Of a stretch of DNA of 64,000 nt, positions 47,003-59,804 are shown in pieces (within the stretch, counting starts at the first letter, position 1; each line of letters opens with the position of its first letter). The position numbers were made by a program, and so were the translations under genes. Below the pieces are notes generated by a model. The model saw only the letters and a program-made list of their open reading frames with translations, did not search any database and had not been told where the DNA came from. The stretch comes from Dipteronia dyeriana (lineage: Eukaryota; Streptophyta; Magnoliopsida; Sapindales; Sapindaceae): assembly GCA_032871835.1 (NCBI GenBank), contig CM065297.1:16599098-16663097 (forward strand). The letters are read 5' to 3'.

Positions 47003-47559
47003 TATTCCATTCCTGCATTAATCAAGGTGTTATCAGTAGCTAAAAATGGTCGGCCCAATATAACAAGAATTGATTTGTGATCATTAACAACATGTTGTGT
47101 TTCCAAGACAATAAAATCAACTGGGTAGATAAATTTATTGACTTGTACTAACACATCTTCCACTATTCCTTTTGGTATTTTAATTGACCTATCAGCAAGA
47201 CAAAGTGTGGTTGAAGTCAGCTTTAACTCACCAAGTTTAAGTCGCTGATAAACTGAGTATGGGAGCAAATTTACACTAGCACCTAAGTCAAGTAAACCAT
47301 GCTCAATTTTATAGTTACCAATTATGCACGAAATAGTTGGATAGCCAGGATCTTTATATTTCAAAACATTTTTATTGGAAAGAATAAAACTTACCTGTTC
47401 AACCATAAAGGTTTTCTTTCTTACCTGATGCTTCCTTTTCACAGTGCACAGATCCTTCAAAATTTTGGCATATGAAGGTACCTGTTTGATTGCGTCCAAC
47501 AAAGGGATATTGATCTTTACCTGTTTGAAAATTTCGAAAATCTTTAGGGGATGCTTCAA
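47002..47559 (-). pseudogene. Element E protease region
   Basis: 185 codons. The gag-protease linker PLLDAIKQVPSYAKILKDLCT and the protease HGLLDLGASVNLLPYSVYQRL (DLGA active site) through GRPFLATDNTLINAG are typical of Athila. It overlaps the RT frame by one base, so a frameshift (natural or degenerative) separates them. Confidence 0.9.
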
Positions 47560-49218
47560 TTTTGTGAATTTTTAAGAGCCTGAGGATATGAGAGTGTAGG
47601 TGGGGATTCAATTATTTCTTCGTCAATAGTGGTTTCATCAACCCCTTCCTTACCCTTGGAAAATGACTCATCATCATATTTACTATATTCAAGAATACGT
47701 TTTTCGATGACCTTACCACTACGAAGAGTGATAATTGATTTGACTTGATCCGGGCGTTGGTTATTATCATAGGAACTTGATTGACTCTTGGGATTTGGTT
47801 GTGGTTGAGATGGACACTTACCTTTTTCGTGTATGGTGAGTGTAGAAGCAATCTTCGCCAAAGTATCTTTAACATCTGTCAAGGTTTGTGTTGTTTGGTT
47901 GTTAATGACTTCTTGTTTATCAATGAATGAGTGCAACGTGTCTTCAAGGTTTTTCCTAGATGGTGGGACATAAGGCATAAGGTGCATAACCTTGTGGATT
48001 TGATGGACATGGTGGTTGTGAAGACTGGGCTTGATTTTTGTTCCTCCAACTAAAGTTTGGATGATTTCTCCAACCATGATTGTAGGTTTGTGAGTATGGA
48101 TTGGAATTTGGCTTGTTGAAAATGTGCAAATCATTGGCTTGTTCATGAAGGCAATCTTTTAAAGCTGGTACAGTTGGGCAACTATGAGTGATATGATCAT
48201 CAGAATCACATACATGGCATGCGATTTATTGTATAGATTTTACATGTTCACTCTTTTTTGTTTCTAAAGCTTCAACTTTCTTAATTATGGATGCAAATCT
48301 AGCTTGAAGGTCATGATCTTCCCTAAGATTGTAAATGTCTCCACTAGATGGAGATGGTTGTGGTTTGTTCATGGATTCATAGGAACCAATGGTGTCCCAA
48401 TTTTAAGCATTTTCGGCGATATAGTTAAGGTATTCAAGTGCTTCTTCAGGATTTTTGTCACTGAACTTCCCATTACACACCATTTCAATGACTTGTCTAC
48501 TTTAGGGTGTGAGCTCCTCATAGAAATGTGACACTATCCTCAATGTTTCAAAACCGTGATGTGGACAGACATTTAACAACTCTTTGAACCTATCCCAACA
48601 TTGGTAAAGTGTTTCCTCGGGTTTCTGGGCAAATGAAATGATTTGCCTCTTAAGAGAGTTTGTTTTATGAGGTGGGAAAAAATTATTTAAGAACTATTGT
48701 TGCATACCATTCCAAGTTTGAATTGATCCTGACCTAAGGTTTTGTAACCAAGTTTTAGCTTTATCTTTTAAGGAAAAAGGGAAAAACTTAAGCTTGATTA
48801 TATCCTTGCTAACATTTTGGTCAGTGCAAGTGTTACAGACTTCCTTAAACTCCCTAAGATGCAAATATGGGTTTTCAGATTCAAGACCGTGAAAATTGGA
48901 TAAAAGTTGAATGATTCCCGATTTAAAATTAAAGTGTGTTGCATTTGGTCGGAAAGATATGCATGAAGGTGCTCCAATGCCTGTGGGGTTCATGTAGTCT
49001 CTAAGAGTTCTAGGTGGATTTGGGTTAATGTATTGGTCATGGTCAACATAAAGCGGATGGTTGATGTGTTGACATATGTTGTCAAGGTTGTCTAAAAGGT
49101 TCTCGGCTTGGTTTCCTGCTGGATGTCTAAGTGGGTTTTCAGCCATGTTGTTAGTGAATGTGGGTGACTGAAATCTCCTAATTAATATACCACTAGATGT
49201 TCGAAACCAACGTCTCAT
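47556..49218 (-). pseudogene. Element E gag
   Basis: 49218-48694 holds the conserved gag core: RTLRDYMNPTGIGAPSC, FKSGIIQLLSNFHGLESENPYLHLREF, LKFFPFSLKDKAKTWLQNL. The core runs on past a stop at 48694 with the CWDRFKELLNVCPHHG block. Further stops between 48690 and 48150 interrupt it. The C-terminal part 48146-47556 is open and Pro/Ser/Gln-rich, with VPPSRKNLEDTLHSFI and ITLRSGKVIE. A zinc-knuckle-like Cys/His region near 48200 is degraded. Confidence 0.87.
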
Positions 49219-49667
49219 GTAAATTTAATGTGGGTTCATGGAGGTGAAATACACAAAAATGAAGAAAATAAAAGAAAAAGTGATAAAAATAACAAGATGC
49301 AAAATTCTAGGGGTGTAAATGCAAATATACACAAGTGTTGGGGCATAAGTGCAAATAATTAGAAATATAGGGACTAAAGTTAAAATATGATAATAACAGG
49401 GGCTGATATGCAAAAATGAAAAATAAAATGACCTATATGCAAATACAAACTAGATCTATGCGAAAATGCAAATAAAAGTTGAAGGACTAAAATGCAAAAA
49501 TGTGATTAATGATTACAAGTGTTTTTTTTTAAGTAGATGAAGTTTATGATTGAAATGAGTGATGCAAAATTGAATACAAAATAAGAACAAAGAAGATAGA
49601 AAAAAAATAGCAAAACTAAAATAAATAAAAAAAGAAATTACTTCTACAAAGAAAAGGCGGACTTACC
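49219..49667 (-). other. Leader of element E
   Basis: AT-rich sequence between the gag start and the primer-binding site. Repeated ATGCAAATA-type words occur (about 49310-49500). No ORF. Confidence 0.7.
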
Positions 49668-49685
49668 TCCCCGGCAGCGGCGCCA
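49668..49685 (-). other. tRNA-Asp-type primer-binding site of element E
   Basis: On minus it reads TGGCGCCGCTGCCGGGGA, complementary to the 3' end of plant tRNA-Asp with one change. It begins six bases after the 5' LTR. This primer is characteristic of Athila elements. Confidence 0.88.
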
Positions 49686-49691
49686 AAAACT

Positions 49692-51081
49692 TGACACGTC
49701 TTAAAGAAGTGTTCCTACTCCCAAGTATAAGAGTGTCATAGTAATAAATTAACCGGTAAGACCGGGTCGAACCACAAGGAGGTTGTTCACTTATCCTTAT
49801 AGAATTAATTATCTAGATTAATTACTAAGCTTATTATTAAATGTAAATCAATTAAAATTAAAAATGGGGCTAAGGGATCCACTGTTGGTAATTCGATTAT
49901 GATCCAATTATTAATATTTAGTCCAGATTAATGGGAGGGTATTCCACTCCACCGACCACTCTCTGATAGATATGGGTAAAAGTACTCACTGTGCTAGATA
50001 ATATCTGTCTGTCTACAGTGAGTCAAAACTCCACAAAGATCAGAGGGGATAAATCACTCTCTGATAGATATGGGTAAAAGTACCCAGTGTGCTAGACAAT
50101 ATCTGTCTGTCTACAGTGAGTCAAAAACTCCACAATGACCAGAGGGGAGAAATCACTCTCTGATAAATATGGGTAAAAGTACTCACTATGCTATACAATA
50201 TCTATTTGACTACAGTGAGTCAAAAACTCCATAAAAATCAGAGGGGAGAAAGCAAAAAAATAATAAATTTACCATAATTGTATCATATTTTCAATACCAA
50301 CAGTATCACTTTTGGCCCCAGCTATATAAAATTAGCCAGAAATAATTTAACTAGAAAATAGTTATTTTATATAAACTGAGAATTTGAGAACAAAGAGAGA
50401 GAATTTCACAAATCTAATATCATATTTGGATTCAGACATGTTGAAATAAAGGGGGAGAGGCCCCCTATTTATACAAAATACGGATGAAAATTGACCATCG
50501 GATGAATTTAGAATGGAACGTCCAGATTTCACCACGTCATCAGTAAATAGTGAACAGTGAAAGTGAATAGTGAACAAGGAACAGTGCACCGGCTTCTAGA
50601 ATAATATTCTCTGCAACACGTGTACAGTGCACTCACAATTTAGGCCAATAGAAATGTGTCACATCATCGGTCAATAATCTTCTAGAAAGTCAACTATGAA
50701 CAGTGCACCGACTTACAGAATGTGATTATCTGCAGCCGTGTGTACAGTGCACTCACAGTTTGGGGCAATAGGAATGTGCCACGTCATCAGGAACAGTGAA
50801 AGTCAACTGTGAACAGTGAATAGTTAAAATTATAAAAATACCCTCTGTGGCCTTTGACATTCTAAACTTGAAAACGATGTTTGTTTTTCCATCTGACTTC
50901 TCCATAATTCTGAATTGATCGAATTAGCTCTGAAATACAAAGAAAAATACACTGATTACTACACAACACATTTATTTAAGCGAGCGAACGAAATTATGTC
51001 TGAATTAGGGAATTGATTATATTGGAAGTGTAAAATGATGATATTATCCCTTAGTAAACATACACTTTTCAATGTTAATCA
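49692..51081 (-). repeat. 5' LTR of element E
   Basis: 1390 bp, a direct repeat of 39360-40786 with matching TGACACGTC and TTAATCA ends. It has the same three-copy unit (about 49956-50250). Confidence 0.92.
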
Positions 51082-51086
51082 ATCCT

Positions 51087-51878
51087 CCACAGTAGTTCAT
51101 AATTAGAGCTGGGTCATAATGTCCGTTATACCCCTCTAATTACATATATCCTTTAAGTACCATTGATTCTATAATGAACAATAAATCCTATTTCCTTACG
51201 GAACTAGGAGAGCACTCATATTGTCCAAGCCCCGAATCAACCCTTAAGGAAACTACCATTCTACTTCGCACAAGAAGGAGTGGATTCCACTATCATGTAC
51301 AAATATTCCCAGCCACAAGTCAAACCACAATCCCAACATACGGAGCATATTGATTGGGAACTACATTCGACCTCACCCATGGTATAACAAAGACCACGGT
51401 CTAACCTGAAGGAGTCGATAAGACACTCAGGATTAAGATCACCCACATATAACCATAATTAGTTGATATATATAAATCTCATCGGTAAACAGATATTGGT
51501 GAGAGATTCATATAGATCATGACCCAGTCCTATATGATCACATCATACAAGGTGCCTCCATTCCCATATCTCATATGAATGATTCAGGATAGAGTCATCG
51601 TACATTACGGAATGGACCACAGCAATAGATTAACCACAAATAAAGTACCCAACTTTATTTGCTATCTATGGACTCTTTAGATTGTACGTCTCTTACTATA
51701 TCCATTTGTATATGACACTCATATACATAGTTCGAGATTACATCTGACAATCTTGGATGTTAAATATATATGCATAAGTTATAAAATAAACAACACAACA
51801 AGAATGAATTGAACTTTTCCTTTTATTTAATTCATAAATCCATTTATAAATTACACCTTTTGGGCATAAACCCTAACA
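51087..51878 (-). repeat. 3' LTR of element D, second part
   Basis: The D LTR resumes after the ATCCT duplication, following the element C LTR to its GGCATAAACCCTAACA end. The polypurine tract AAGTGGGAGAT (minus) borders it at about 51879-51890. Confidence 0.9.
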
Positions 51879-51890
51879 ATCTCCCACTTG

Positions 51891-52480
51891 CACTAAATCA
51901 TGTGAGGCATGTCTTGTAACCCTATACCATCTAGGTGACCCGAAAACACTTTAGTTGGTAAAGTCTTTGTAAATGGATCAACATGATTGTCTTGTGAGGC
52001 TATCTTGGTGACCATCACATCTCCTCTCTACACTATCTCTGTAATGAGATGATACTTTCTCTCTATATGCTTCCCTCTCTTGTGGCTTCTTGGTTCTTTG
52101 GAATTATCCACAGTACCACTGTTATCACAATAAAATGTGATGGGCTTACCAGATCTGGAACAACTTCCAGATCACTCAAGAACTTACAGAACCAAACAGC
52201 CTCTTTAGCAGCTTCACAATCGGCTACATATTTAGCTTCCATGGTGGAGTCAGCAATGCAAGATTTCTTGACACTTCTCCACACAATGGCTCCACCATCC
52301 AGGGTGAATACTGATCTAGACGTGGATTTCCTAGAATCCTTGTCTGACTGAAAATCAAAATCCGTGTATCCTAAAGGGATCAAATCCTGCCCAGAATACA
52401 CTAGCATATAGTCTCTCGTTCTCCGAAGATACTTAAGAATTGTCTTGACAGCAACCTAATGATCCAATCATGGGTTGTAC
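51891..52480 (-). pseudogene. Element D RNase H
   Basis: 52407-52063 is open over 114 codons: [46 protein letters not shown], and a shifted VVLWI end. C-terminal words appear in another frame down to about 51900. It parallels the element C RNase H closely. Confidence 0.87.
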
Positions 52481-53525
52481 TGGTATCTATCGACTATTCT
52501 CACTGCATAGCAGATGCCTGGTCTCGTGCATAACATAGAATACATGAGACTACCTACTACCGATGCATAGGGTACACGTCTCATATCCTCAACTTCTTAA
52601 GGTGACTTAGGACACTGTTCCTTAGACAAGTGAACTCTATGCCTATAAGGTAAATTACCTTTCTTGAAGTTTTACATCAAAAATCGTACAAGAATCTTGT
52701 CGATATATGATGTCTGAGATAGTGCTATGAGTTTGTTCTTACGATCCCTTATAAGTTGGATCCCTATAACATAACTCTCCTCTCCCAAATCTTTCATTTG
52801 GAATTGGCTAACCAGCCAGCCCTTTACATCAGACAACACTCCCATATCATTCCCAATGAGTAGGATATCATCTACGTATAGGACCAAAAAAACTATTTTC
52901 TTATCAATGATGCGCTTGTAAACACAAGGCTCATCGACGTTCTGCTCAAAGCCATAGGTTTTGATCACATCATCAAACCTTATGTTCCAAGATCTAGATG
53001 CTTGCTTAAGTCCATAGATGGACCTTTGCAACTTGCAAACCTTTTGCTCTTGATCTGGAGACACGAATCCCTCTGGTTACATCATATAGATGCTCTCATC
53101 AAGATTGCCTTTCAAGAATGCAGTCTTGACGTTAATTTGCCAAATTTTAAATCAAAATAGGCAGGAATGGATAAGAGAATCCTAATAGACTTAAACATGG
53201 CTACTGGCGAGAAGGTCTCTTCATAATCGACCCTCTCTTTCTGGGTATAACCCTTAGCCACTAGCCTTGCCTTGCCTTGAATGTCTCTACCTTCCCGTCT
53301 ACTCCTCTCTTTCTCTTGTAGATCCACTTACACCCTATGGGTTTTACCCCATCCGGTAAGTCTACAAGATCCCAGACTGAGTTAGAGTACATGGACTCCA
53401 TCTCGAGATTCATGGCTTTAATCTATTCCGTTTTATCAGAATCTTCCATTTCATTCTTAAATGTCAATGGATCATCCACACTATCAGTAGAGACAACACC
53501 TTATCCCTCACCTATACCTAAATAG
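52481..53525 (-). pseudogene. Element D reverse transcriptase
   Basis: 53064-52672 is open: CKLQRSIYGLKQASRSWNIRFD, KKIVFLVLYVDDILLIGND (YVDD active site), QFQMKDLGE. The N-terminal part near 53327-53112 ([28 protein letters not shown]) contains a small duplication (CCTTGCCTTG on plus at about 53268) that shifts the frame relative to element C. Confidence 0.89.
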
Positions 53526-54940
53526 CATTCAGTTTGTCTCACAACCTTCTCACTATGTCTAGGTGGTAGTGTATCTTGATCAGGAACTATCTGACTCTCA
53601 GATGTTTATTGATCAACAACTCTTGTTTATGAAGTACTAGTCTCACCAGGCTCCAACTCATTTAATACAATCTTGGAACGAGGTTTATGGTCACTAATGT
53701 AATTGTCCTCAAGAAACGTTGCATTTGTCGACACAAATACTTTGTTATCTTCATGACTATAGAAGTGTCCACCTCTGGTCTCCTTGTAGTATCCTATAAA
53801 CAGGCAGACAACAGATTTGGAGTCTAGCTTTCCAGTTATGTTCTTCGGCATGTGTGTTGGACACCCCCATATACAAAAATGTTGTAAACTAGCTTTACGA
53901 CCATTCCACAACTCTAGGTAAGTCTTAGGAATAGATTTGGATGGCACTACATTCAAAATGTATGCAGGTTGTTTGTAATGCATATCCCCAAAAGAAATTT
54001 GGTAATGATGAGAAACTAATCATAGATCTCACCATTTCCATCAGGGTTCAATTGCTGCTCTCCGCTACACCATTTTGCTGAGGTGTACCAAGAGCTGTGA
54101 GTTGGGAAACTATCCTATGCTTGACTATGAAGTCTTCAAACTCTTGGTCAATGTAATCACCTCCACGATCCGATCGTAGTGACTTGATAATCCTACCTAA
54201 TTAATTCTCAACTTCAGCTCAAAATTCTTTGAACATTTCAAATGTTTCTGACTTCCGTTGCATTAGGTAGAAGTATCTGTATCTTGAGTAGTCATCTATA
54301 AAGGTGACATAATACTCATAACCACCCCAAGCTTTAACATTCATCGGTCTGCAGACGTCTGTATGTATAAGCTCTAGCGGTTCTTTAGCTCTATACTCTT
54401 TTCCAGTAAAAAGGTCTCTTAGTCATCTTACCTTCCAGACAAGATTCGCATACAGGTAAGATATCAACCTTTAACTTACTTAAAGATCTGCTTTTTACTA
54501 ATCTGTCTATCCGGTCAAGGATAATATGACCAAGCCTTAGATGCCAGAGATATGTGTCATTATCTTGACAAATCTTATGTCGTTTAGTTTTTGGTTTTTC
54601 AACCTTAAACATTTCGGTGTTGAGCAATGTAGTATGTATTAACGGTCTTAACACATAGAAATTGTTTTCATTAATTCCTGAATAAATATTCAGACCATTC
54701 TTTCAGTAATAATAGATGTATTATTAAAAGAAACATGATATTTTTGGTCTAACAACTTAGAAACGGAAATCAAATTTCGTGTAAATCCAGAAATATAAAA
54801 TACATTGTCCAACAGTATATAATTATTACAAAAACGTAATCTAATTATGCCCACTGCTCGTGCCAACACGACATCCCCTGACCCCACACGTATTGAGAAG
54901 GCTTGCTTCTCTAGCTGTCTCTAAGAATCAGTCCATTGTA
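53526..54940 (-). pseudogene. Element D integrase
   Basis: The readable blocks are broken by stops. HLRLGHIILDRI and VCESCLEGKMTKR (both Cys kept, unlike element C) lie in 54654-54391. A core near 54150-54380 contains the DVCRPM and SDRGGDY regions with changes. The C-terminal part ELWNGRKASLQHFCIWGCPTHM lies in 53983-53627. VGSGDVVLARAVG with the upstream linker spans 54887-54690. Confidence 0.87.
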
Positions 54941-55796
54941 AAGAAGAACAAACATGGTTAGTGGCCCCTGAATCAACTATCCAGGGGAAGAATCATCTTC
55001 CACTAAACATGACTGAAGAACAAGTAAATCATATTTAACTTTTGTTGGACTTCTTCTTTCTTTGGGCTTTCTTGGGTTTGGGCTTACCCTTCGCCTTCCT
55101 AGCAAACCTCTTCCTCTTTATATTATTGGAGGAAGATGGTTCGGCAACATTTGCCTCACCGGTCTTGCCTTTGTTGTCCTTAGTCAAGGACTCAAAGGTA
55201 GTGAGCTCATTGAACAACTGTGTGAGATTGAACCTTAACTTGTTCATCTCATAGTTACTCTTATACCGATTGAAACTCTTTCAAAGAGTCGACAGTATGA
55301 TGCTCACTTGACTGGGTTAGTTAATGGCCCCACCATTGACTTCTGCCTTGTTGAAGTAGGACATCATGCTCAGGACATGTTCCCAAATTGACGTACCTTC
55401 CTTTATACGATCGAGCATAACGGAACGAACAACTTCGTGTCGCTTTTGATCGGAGGGCTGCCCGAACATAGCTTGCAATGACTCCATGATTTTGAATGCT
55501 GAAGTCATTGCTTCATGCTTTGTGACAAGCACGTCTGTCATAGAAGCCAATAGATATGTTCGGGCCTTCTCATCAGATGAGACCCATCGCTTGTATGCCT
55601 CACGAACAGTTCATGTGGCATTAGCAGCAGGCGCTGGAGGACATTCCTCCAAATGCACAAACTTGAGGTCTTTGGTGACCAATATTGCATTAATGTTAAG
55701 TTTCCACTTAGTGTAGTTATCACTAGTTAATTTGTCGTTTACGAGAATTTGAAGTAATGCAGAATACATTATTGCTGAAATAAATAAAACATTCAT
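54941..55796 (-). pseudogene. Element D gag and protease
   Basis: The start is at 55796 (MNVLFISAIMYSALLQILVN). Stops near 55611, 55317 and 55280 break the frame. Blocks: DNYTKWKLNINAILV, FKIMESLQAMFGQ, MNKLRFNLTQLFNELTTFE, then Lys-rich KAKGKPKPKKAQRKKKS with no CCHC knuckle. WIVDSGATNHVC of the protease appears near 54980. Confidence 0.87.
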
Positions 55797-57099
55797 TCAA
55801 ACATTTATTTGCTTTGGCATAAATTTAAACATGATGCATGCACATGTTTAACGAACTAGAACTACCCTAAAACTAGTTACTATACCACGACAATCCAACA
55901 TACCACAAAGAAGTGTCGCCTTAGAGTCGGTCAAGTCTTTGCATGTTGGACCAAGACATTCTCAATCAAATGATATTCTAGAATAACTCTTATTCCATAT
56001 CATTCAACCATCGTTCATTCAGTCAGGTTTTTAATTAACAAACTTAATAAAAACCTTCGTGAATGTAACCCACCATTTCAGATCTCACGAGCTTAATTCG
56101 AGAATTGCCGTCTTAGGGTCGGTCAATCCTGAAATACCCTCAGAAATCCTATCAGTTAGGAAGTCAACATTGGTATTGACCTTTGTGGAAACCCTCCTTA
56201 GGGAGGACGAAAGCAAAGTCGTCACAAAGCTCCACTCGGATCTCACGGTATTGAACTAACGATGGAGACCGCGGGATATATATGTCATATATCCCTCTCC
56301 CACTCACTATTTTGAAATTAGGGTTTTCTATTAAACGTTAATGCACCTAGACTCTATAGGATTAAACGGCTAATTTTAATCAAGTTATCTAGCGCATTAA
56401 CTGATTAGAAACAAATTCTAATTAACTAATAAATTATTAATGATTTTTAACAATTAAAAATCTAATCTATTAGTGAATAATCTAAGCCTTGGTAAACTAT
56501 TTACTAATGTCTGATTATTATGTTAATGTTTACCAAGTTTTAACTATTAAAACCCTAACACTTTATTCGGATCATTTATTATTAGGTCATTAATCAAATT
56601 AATCATAATAAATGACCCTATTAACCTACTTTTTTAAACACTTTAATAACTAGATTAATATTAATGAGAATTACCAAGTTTTCTAACCATTAAAAAACTA
56701 ATCTCATTATTCCTAGTCAATTATGTATATTACCCATTTTAATCACATTAAAAAAAATACATAAAATATCAGGCTATGATGCATGTATAACATATCAAAT
56801 ATATTTGTGTAGACACATCTAATTTAAATGGCATACGTATGCATGACAATGCTTTTATCATCACATAATATAAAGCATACATTTTATTGACTGAGTATTG
56901 TGGATTATTTAACCTAAAAAGAATTGGAATCTAAAATTATAAAAAATTTCCAAAGACATTCCTTGGTCTTCTAGTAACTTCATATATCTTCCAGTCTCCT
57001 CAGGTCACTCCAATTCATCTCATGAATCCTTCTTCATGATTTTTCCAGGTCTTCAATATAGGTTACATTTTTTATTTTATTTTTTACAATACAATAACA

Positions 57100-57141
<42 letters not shown>

Positions 57142-57316
57142 GAACCCATAAACCCTAAATCCACAGTACCATATAATTAACGATCAATCATGTTTTTGTA
57201 AATTAAAAAAAACTTAATATACATACAAAAACATCATACAGTCAATTTAAATTGTGCCTACAAAATCATACATACAGGAGCTTTGAAAACAATTTCCTGT
57301 TCCAAAAAATAAATTG
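55797..57316 (-). other. Leader region of element D
   Basis: Diverged copy of the element C leader with the same repeated CTTAGGGTCGGTCAA-type block. It contains an AAT microsatellite of about 14 units at about 57102-57141. No ORF supported. Confidence 0.75.
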
Positions 57317-57328
57317 GCTCTGATACCA
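57317..57328 (-). other. Primer-binding site of element D
   Basis: On minus it reads TGGTATCAGAGC, an exact match to the initiator-Met tRNA site, two bases after the LTR end. Confidence 0.88.
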
Positions 57329-57330
57329 AT

Positions 57331-57961
57331 TGTTGGAACCCCGTTCACCGGTTACGCAGCTGAACTAGGTTTTATTTTTTTTATATAGATCATTATCTGT
57401 ATCTGGGACCAGTGAACTTGAGATCGTAATTATTTTTCGGAACTAATACCTCCAATATGTAAACACAGGAAATTGAAATCGATATAATCCGAAGAAGAAA
57501 ATCTTACCACCAACGTTTGAAGGCTTCTTCACTTTTCGATATGCTCTTGTCTGAACCAATTTTACCAACGTTTGAAGACTCCTTCACTTTACGATGTACT
57601 CATGTCTGAACCACTCGATCTTCCTTGCTATCTCTCGGGACTGGTTACTACGTGTGGGAGCGTCACGGTCTCAAGAACTTGAATGGAGGATGTAGAGAAA
57701 TACTTGAAGAAACTCTTTTTTCTCAAGAGAGAAAACTACGTAGAACACTTCTCGTAGTTGAAGTAAAAATAATATTATTTATTTTAGCTTCAGTGCAACG
57801 AATTGCTTCTCTATTTTGTCAAAACACGCACATATGCATTACAACAGAGCAAGCGCCCTCACAACAGAGCAAGCACCCTCACAACACGTACACTTGGATG
57901 TTGTTTTTATAATTGATGCCTTATTTTTCTTTTCTCGTTCTACGCACTTGCTATAGAATTT
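57331..57961 (-). repeat. 5' LTR of element D, first part
   Basis: It starts TGTTGGAACCCCG and follows 37988 onward until about 57955, where the MULE (element F) interrupts. The uninterrupted copy near 38610 serves as the empty site. Confidence 0.88.
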
Positions 57962-57962
57962 A

Positions 57963-58060
57963 TGGGAGAACTTTAAATGTAACCAAAAGATTAGTGTGTT
58001 TATTGTTTGTAGCCAAAATTAGTAAATTTATTGTTTTTACCAATTTTTCCACTTTTGGGA
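57963..58060 (+). repeat. Left terminal inverted repeat of element F
   Basis: It shares a run of matching words with the right end read on minus: GTTTATTGTTTGTAGCC against GTATTGTTTTTACCC, then TAAATTTATTGTTTTTACC in both. Confidence 0.7.
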
Positions 58061-59200
58061 CAAAATTACGCTTATGTTATAATAACTTGAAAAAACAAAA
58101 CTGAATAAATGAAAAAAAAAAAGAAATTCAAAATCAATTAGTTAAGAATTAAAATAAAATAACAAATTGAAAACATAAAAAGCCCAAAACCGAGACTTGA
58201 GATTCATTCTTAGTGTTACTGTCAAACCAGAAAAGTGAAACCAGATCCGACGACTTGCGGAGACCAGACCCGATGACTTGCGAGAGACAACCCAACGATG
58301 ACCACCACCATGACGAGATGACGACAACGACACAACGACGACGTGCATATGAAAGAAACCAGAATCGAGGACGAGATGAGTGGTGACGAGAGCTGACTAC
58401 TTCGAGAAACCAACGGTGCCGACGACGACCACCATGAAGAGCCACCGACGACGAGTCGACGACGATGATATGGAGATGGAGACGAAGACGGCGACGGCGA
58501 CGACGACGCACAGTCACCAATGGTTTGCACCTCCTCTTCACATTTGACTTTAGGGTTTCAATTTCTTTTTTGTATTTTTGGTTGATAGAATCCAAAATTG
58601 ATTTTGATTTATACATTATCAAATTGATTTTGTTAAGTTGTGATAGTTTTTGAAATTTGAACAGAGATTTTAACAAATCAATTTTGTTCACTCGAATAGA
58701 TTTCAAAATTTGAGCAGGGATTTTAAGAAATTGATTTTGTTCACTTGTGAATGATTTCGAAGTCTGAACAGGGATTTGAACAAAATGATTTGAACTTGTG
58801 ATTTCATAGATACATTAAGAAAGCTTGAAGTCTTTGAGTGTTTTTTATATTTGGTGTTAGCTTTGTATGTTAAAATAGTTAGCATGTTTTGTGGGTCCAA
58901 ATTCAAACAACATAAAAGTATATAAGTATATAAGTATATAAGTATATCTCAGCAGATGATTACCAAACCCTAGTTGTTGTTTTTTTGGATATCTCATTCT
59001 TTGAAAGATGTTGTGTTGACAATGAGTGTGTCTTTTGTTTCATTCTTTGATTGTGTATGTATATTTTTTGTGGTTTAATTATTGACAGAGATAGACTTTG
59101 GAAGCAACAGAATGTTAAAATATTGGCCCAATCAATGAGTTGTTGTGAACTGGTGTGTGTTAATCATGTGAAATTGAGCATTTTTTGTGGTTTAATTAAT
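58061..59200. other. Left subterminal region of element F
   Basis: Contains a GA/CGACGA-rich stretch (about 58230-58520) whose open frames on both strands are low-complexity (Arg/Ser rich). It is followed by diverged repeats of a block like GAACAGGGATTTTAA...AATTGATTTTGTTCACT (about 58655-58780), each about 55-60 bp. It may be the 5' UTR or an early intron of the DUF1985 gene. No gene supported. Confidence 0.5.
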
Positions 59201-59762
59201 GATGTGAAATTGGGTATGAACTGGTGTGTTTATTTAGGTATGAACTGATGTGTTTAATTGGATATGACAGGTGTGTTTAATTGGGTATGACCGGTGTGTT
59301 TAATTGTGTATGAATTGGTATGTTTAAGTGGTTTTGAAGGGGTGTGTTTAATTGTTGTGAACGAGTGTGTTTAATTGGGTATGATCCGGTGTGTTTAATT
59401 GGGTATGACCTGGTGTGTTTAATTGGGTATGACTGGTGTGTGTAGTTAGTTATTACTGATGTGTTTAATTGTTGCATGAATTGGTATGTTAAATTGGGTA
59501 TGACTGATGTGTTTAGTTAGTTATTACTAGTGTGTTTAATTGGGTATGACCTGGTGTGTTTGATTGGGTATGACTGGTGTGTGTGTAGTTGGTTATTACT
59601 GATGTGTTTAATTGTTGCATGAATTGGTATGTTTAATTGTGTATGACTGATGTGTTTAGTTAGTTATTACTAGTGTGTTTAATTGTTGTGAATGAGTGTG
59701 TTTAATTGGGTATGAACTGGTGTGTTTAATTAGGCATGACTGGTTTGTTTAATTAGGAATAT
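59201..59762 (+). repeat. Minisatellite array with TGTGTTTAATT core (left)
   Basis: Roughly twenty diverged units of 20-30 bp, each built from TGTGTTTAATT followed by GGGTATGACTGG or similar. It lies just upstream of the DUF1985 exon. The array at about 61465-62350 is the same motif inverted. Confidence 0.85.
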
Positions 59763-59804
59763 ATGAGTTTACTTAAGTGAAGCCACATTTTTTATAATTT
59801 ACAG

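Larger units (their letters stand above)
39360..51081 (-). mobile_element. Element E: Athila-type Ty3/Gypsy retrotransposon carrying a LOG gene copy
   Basis: LTRs lie at 39360-40786 and 49692-51081. A perfect 5-bp duplication ATCCT (39355-39359 and 51082-51086) sits inside the LTR of element D. The primer-binding site matches tRNA-Asp, the usual Athila primer. The order on minus is gag, protease, RT, RNase H, integrase, an unknown ORF, a LOG-like gene, a 3' spacer, LTR. One pol frame runs from 47002 to 43793 with a handful of stops. The two LTRs are clearly alike, so this is among the younger insertions here. Confidence 0.93.

Noticed and set aside
58149..58706. Minus-strand frame of 185 codons, Arg/Val/Ser-rich
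   Set aside because: It runs through a CGA/GAC-rich simple-sequence zone with overlapping open frames on both strands and no recognisable domain; it lies in the subterminal part of the MULE.
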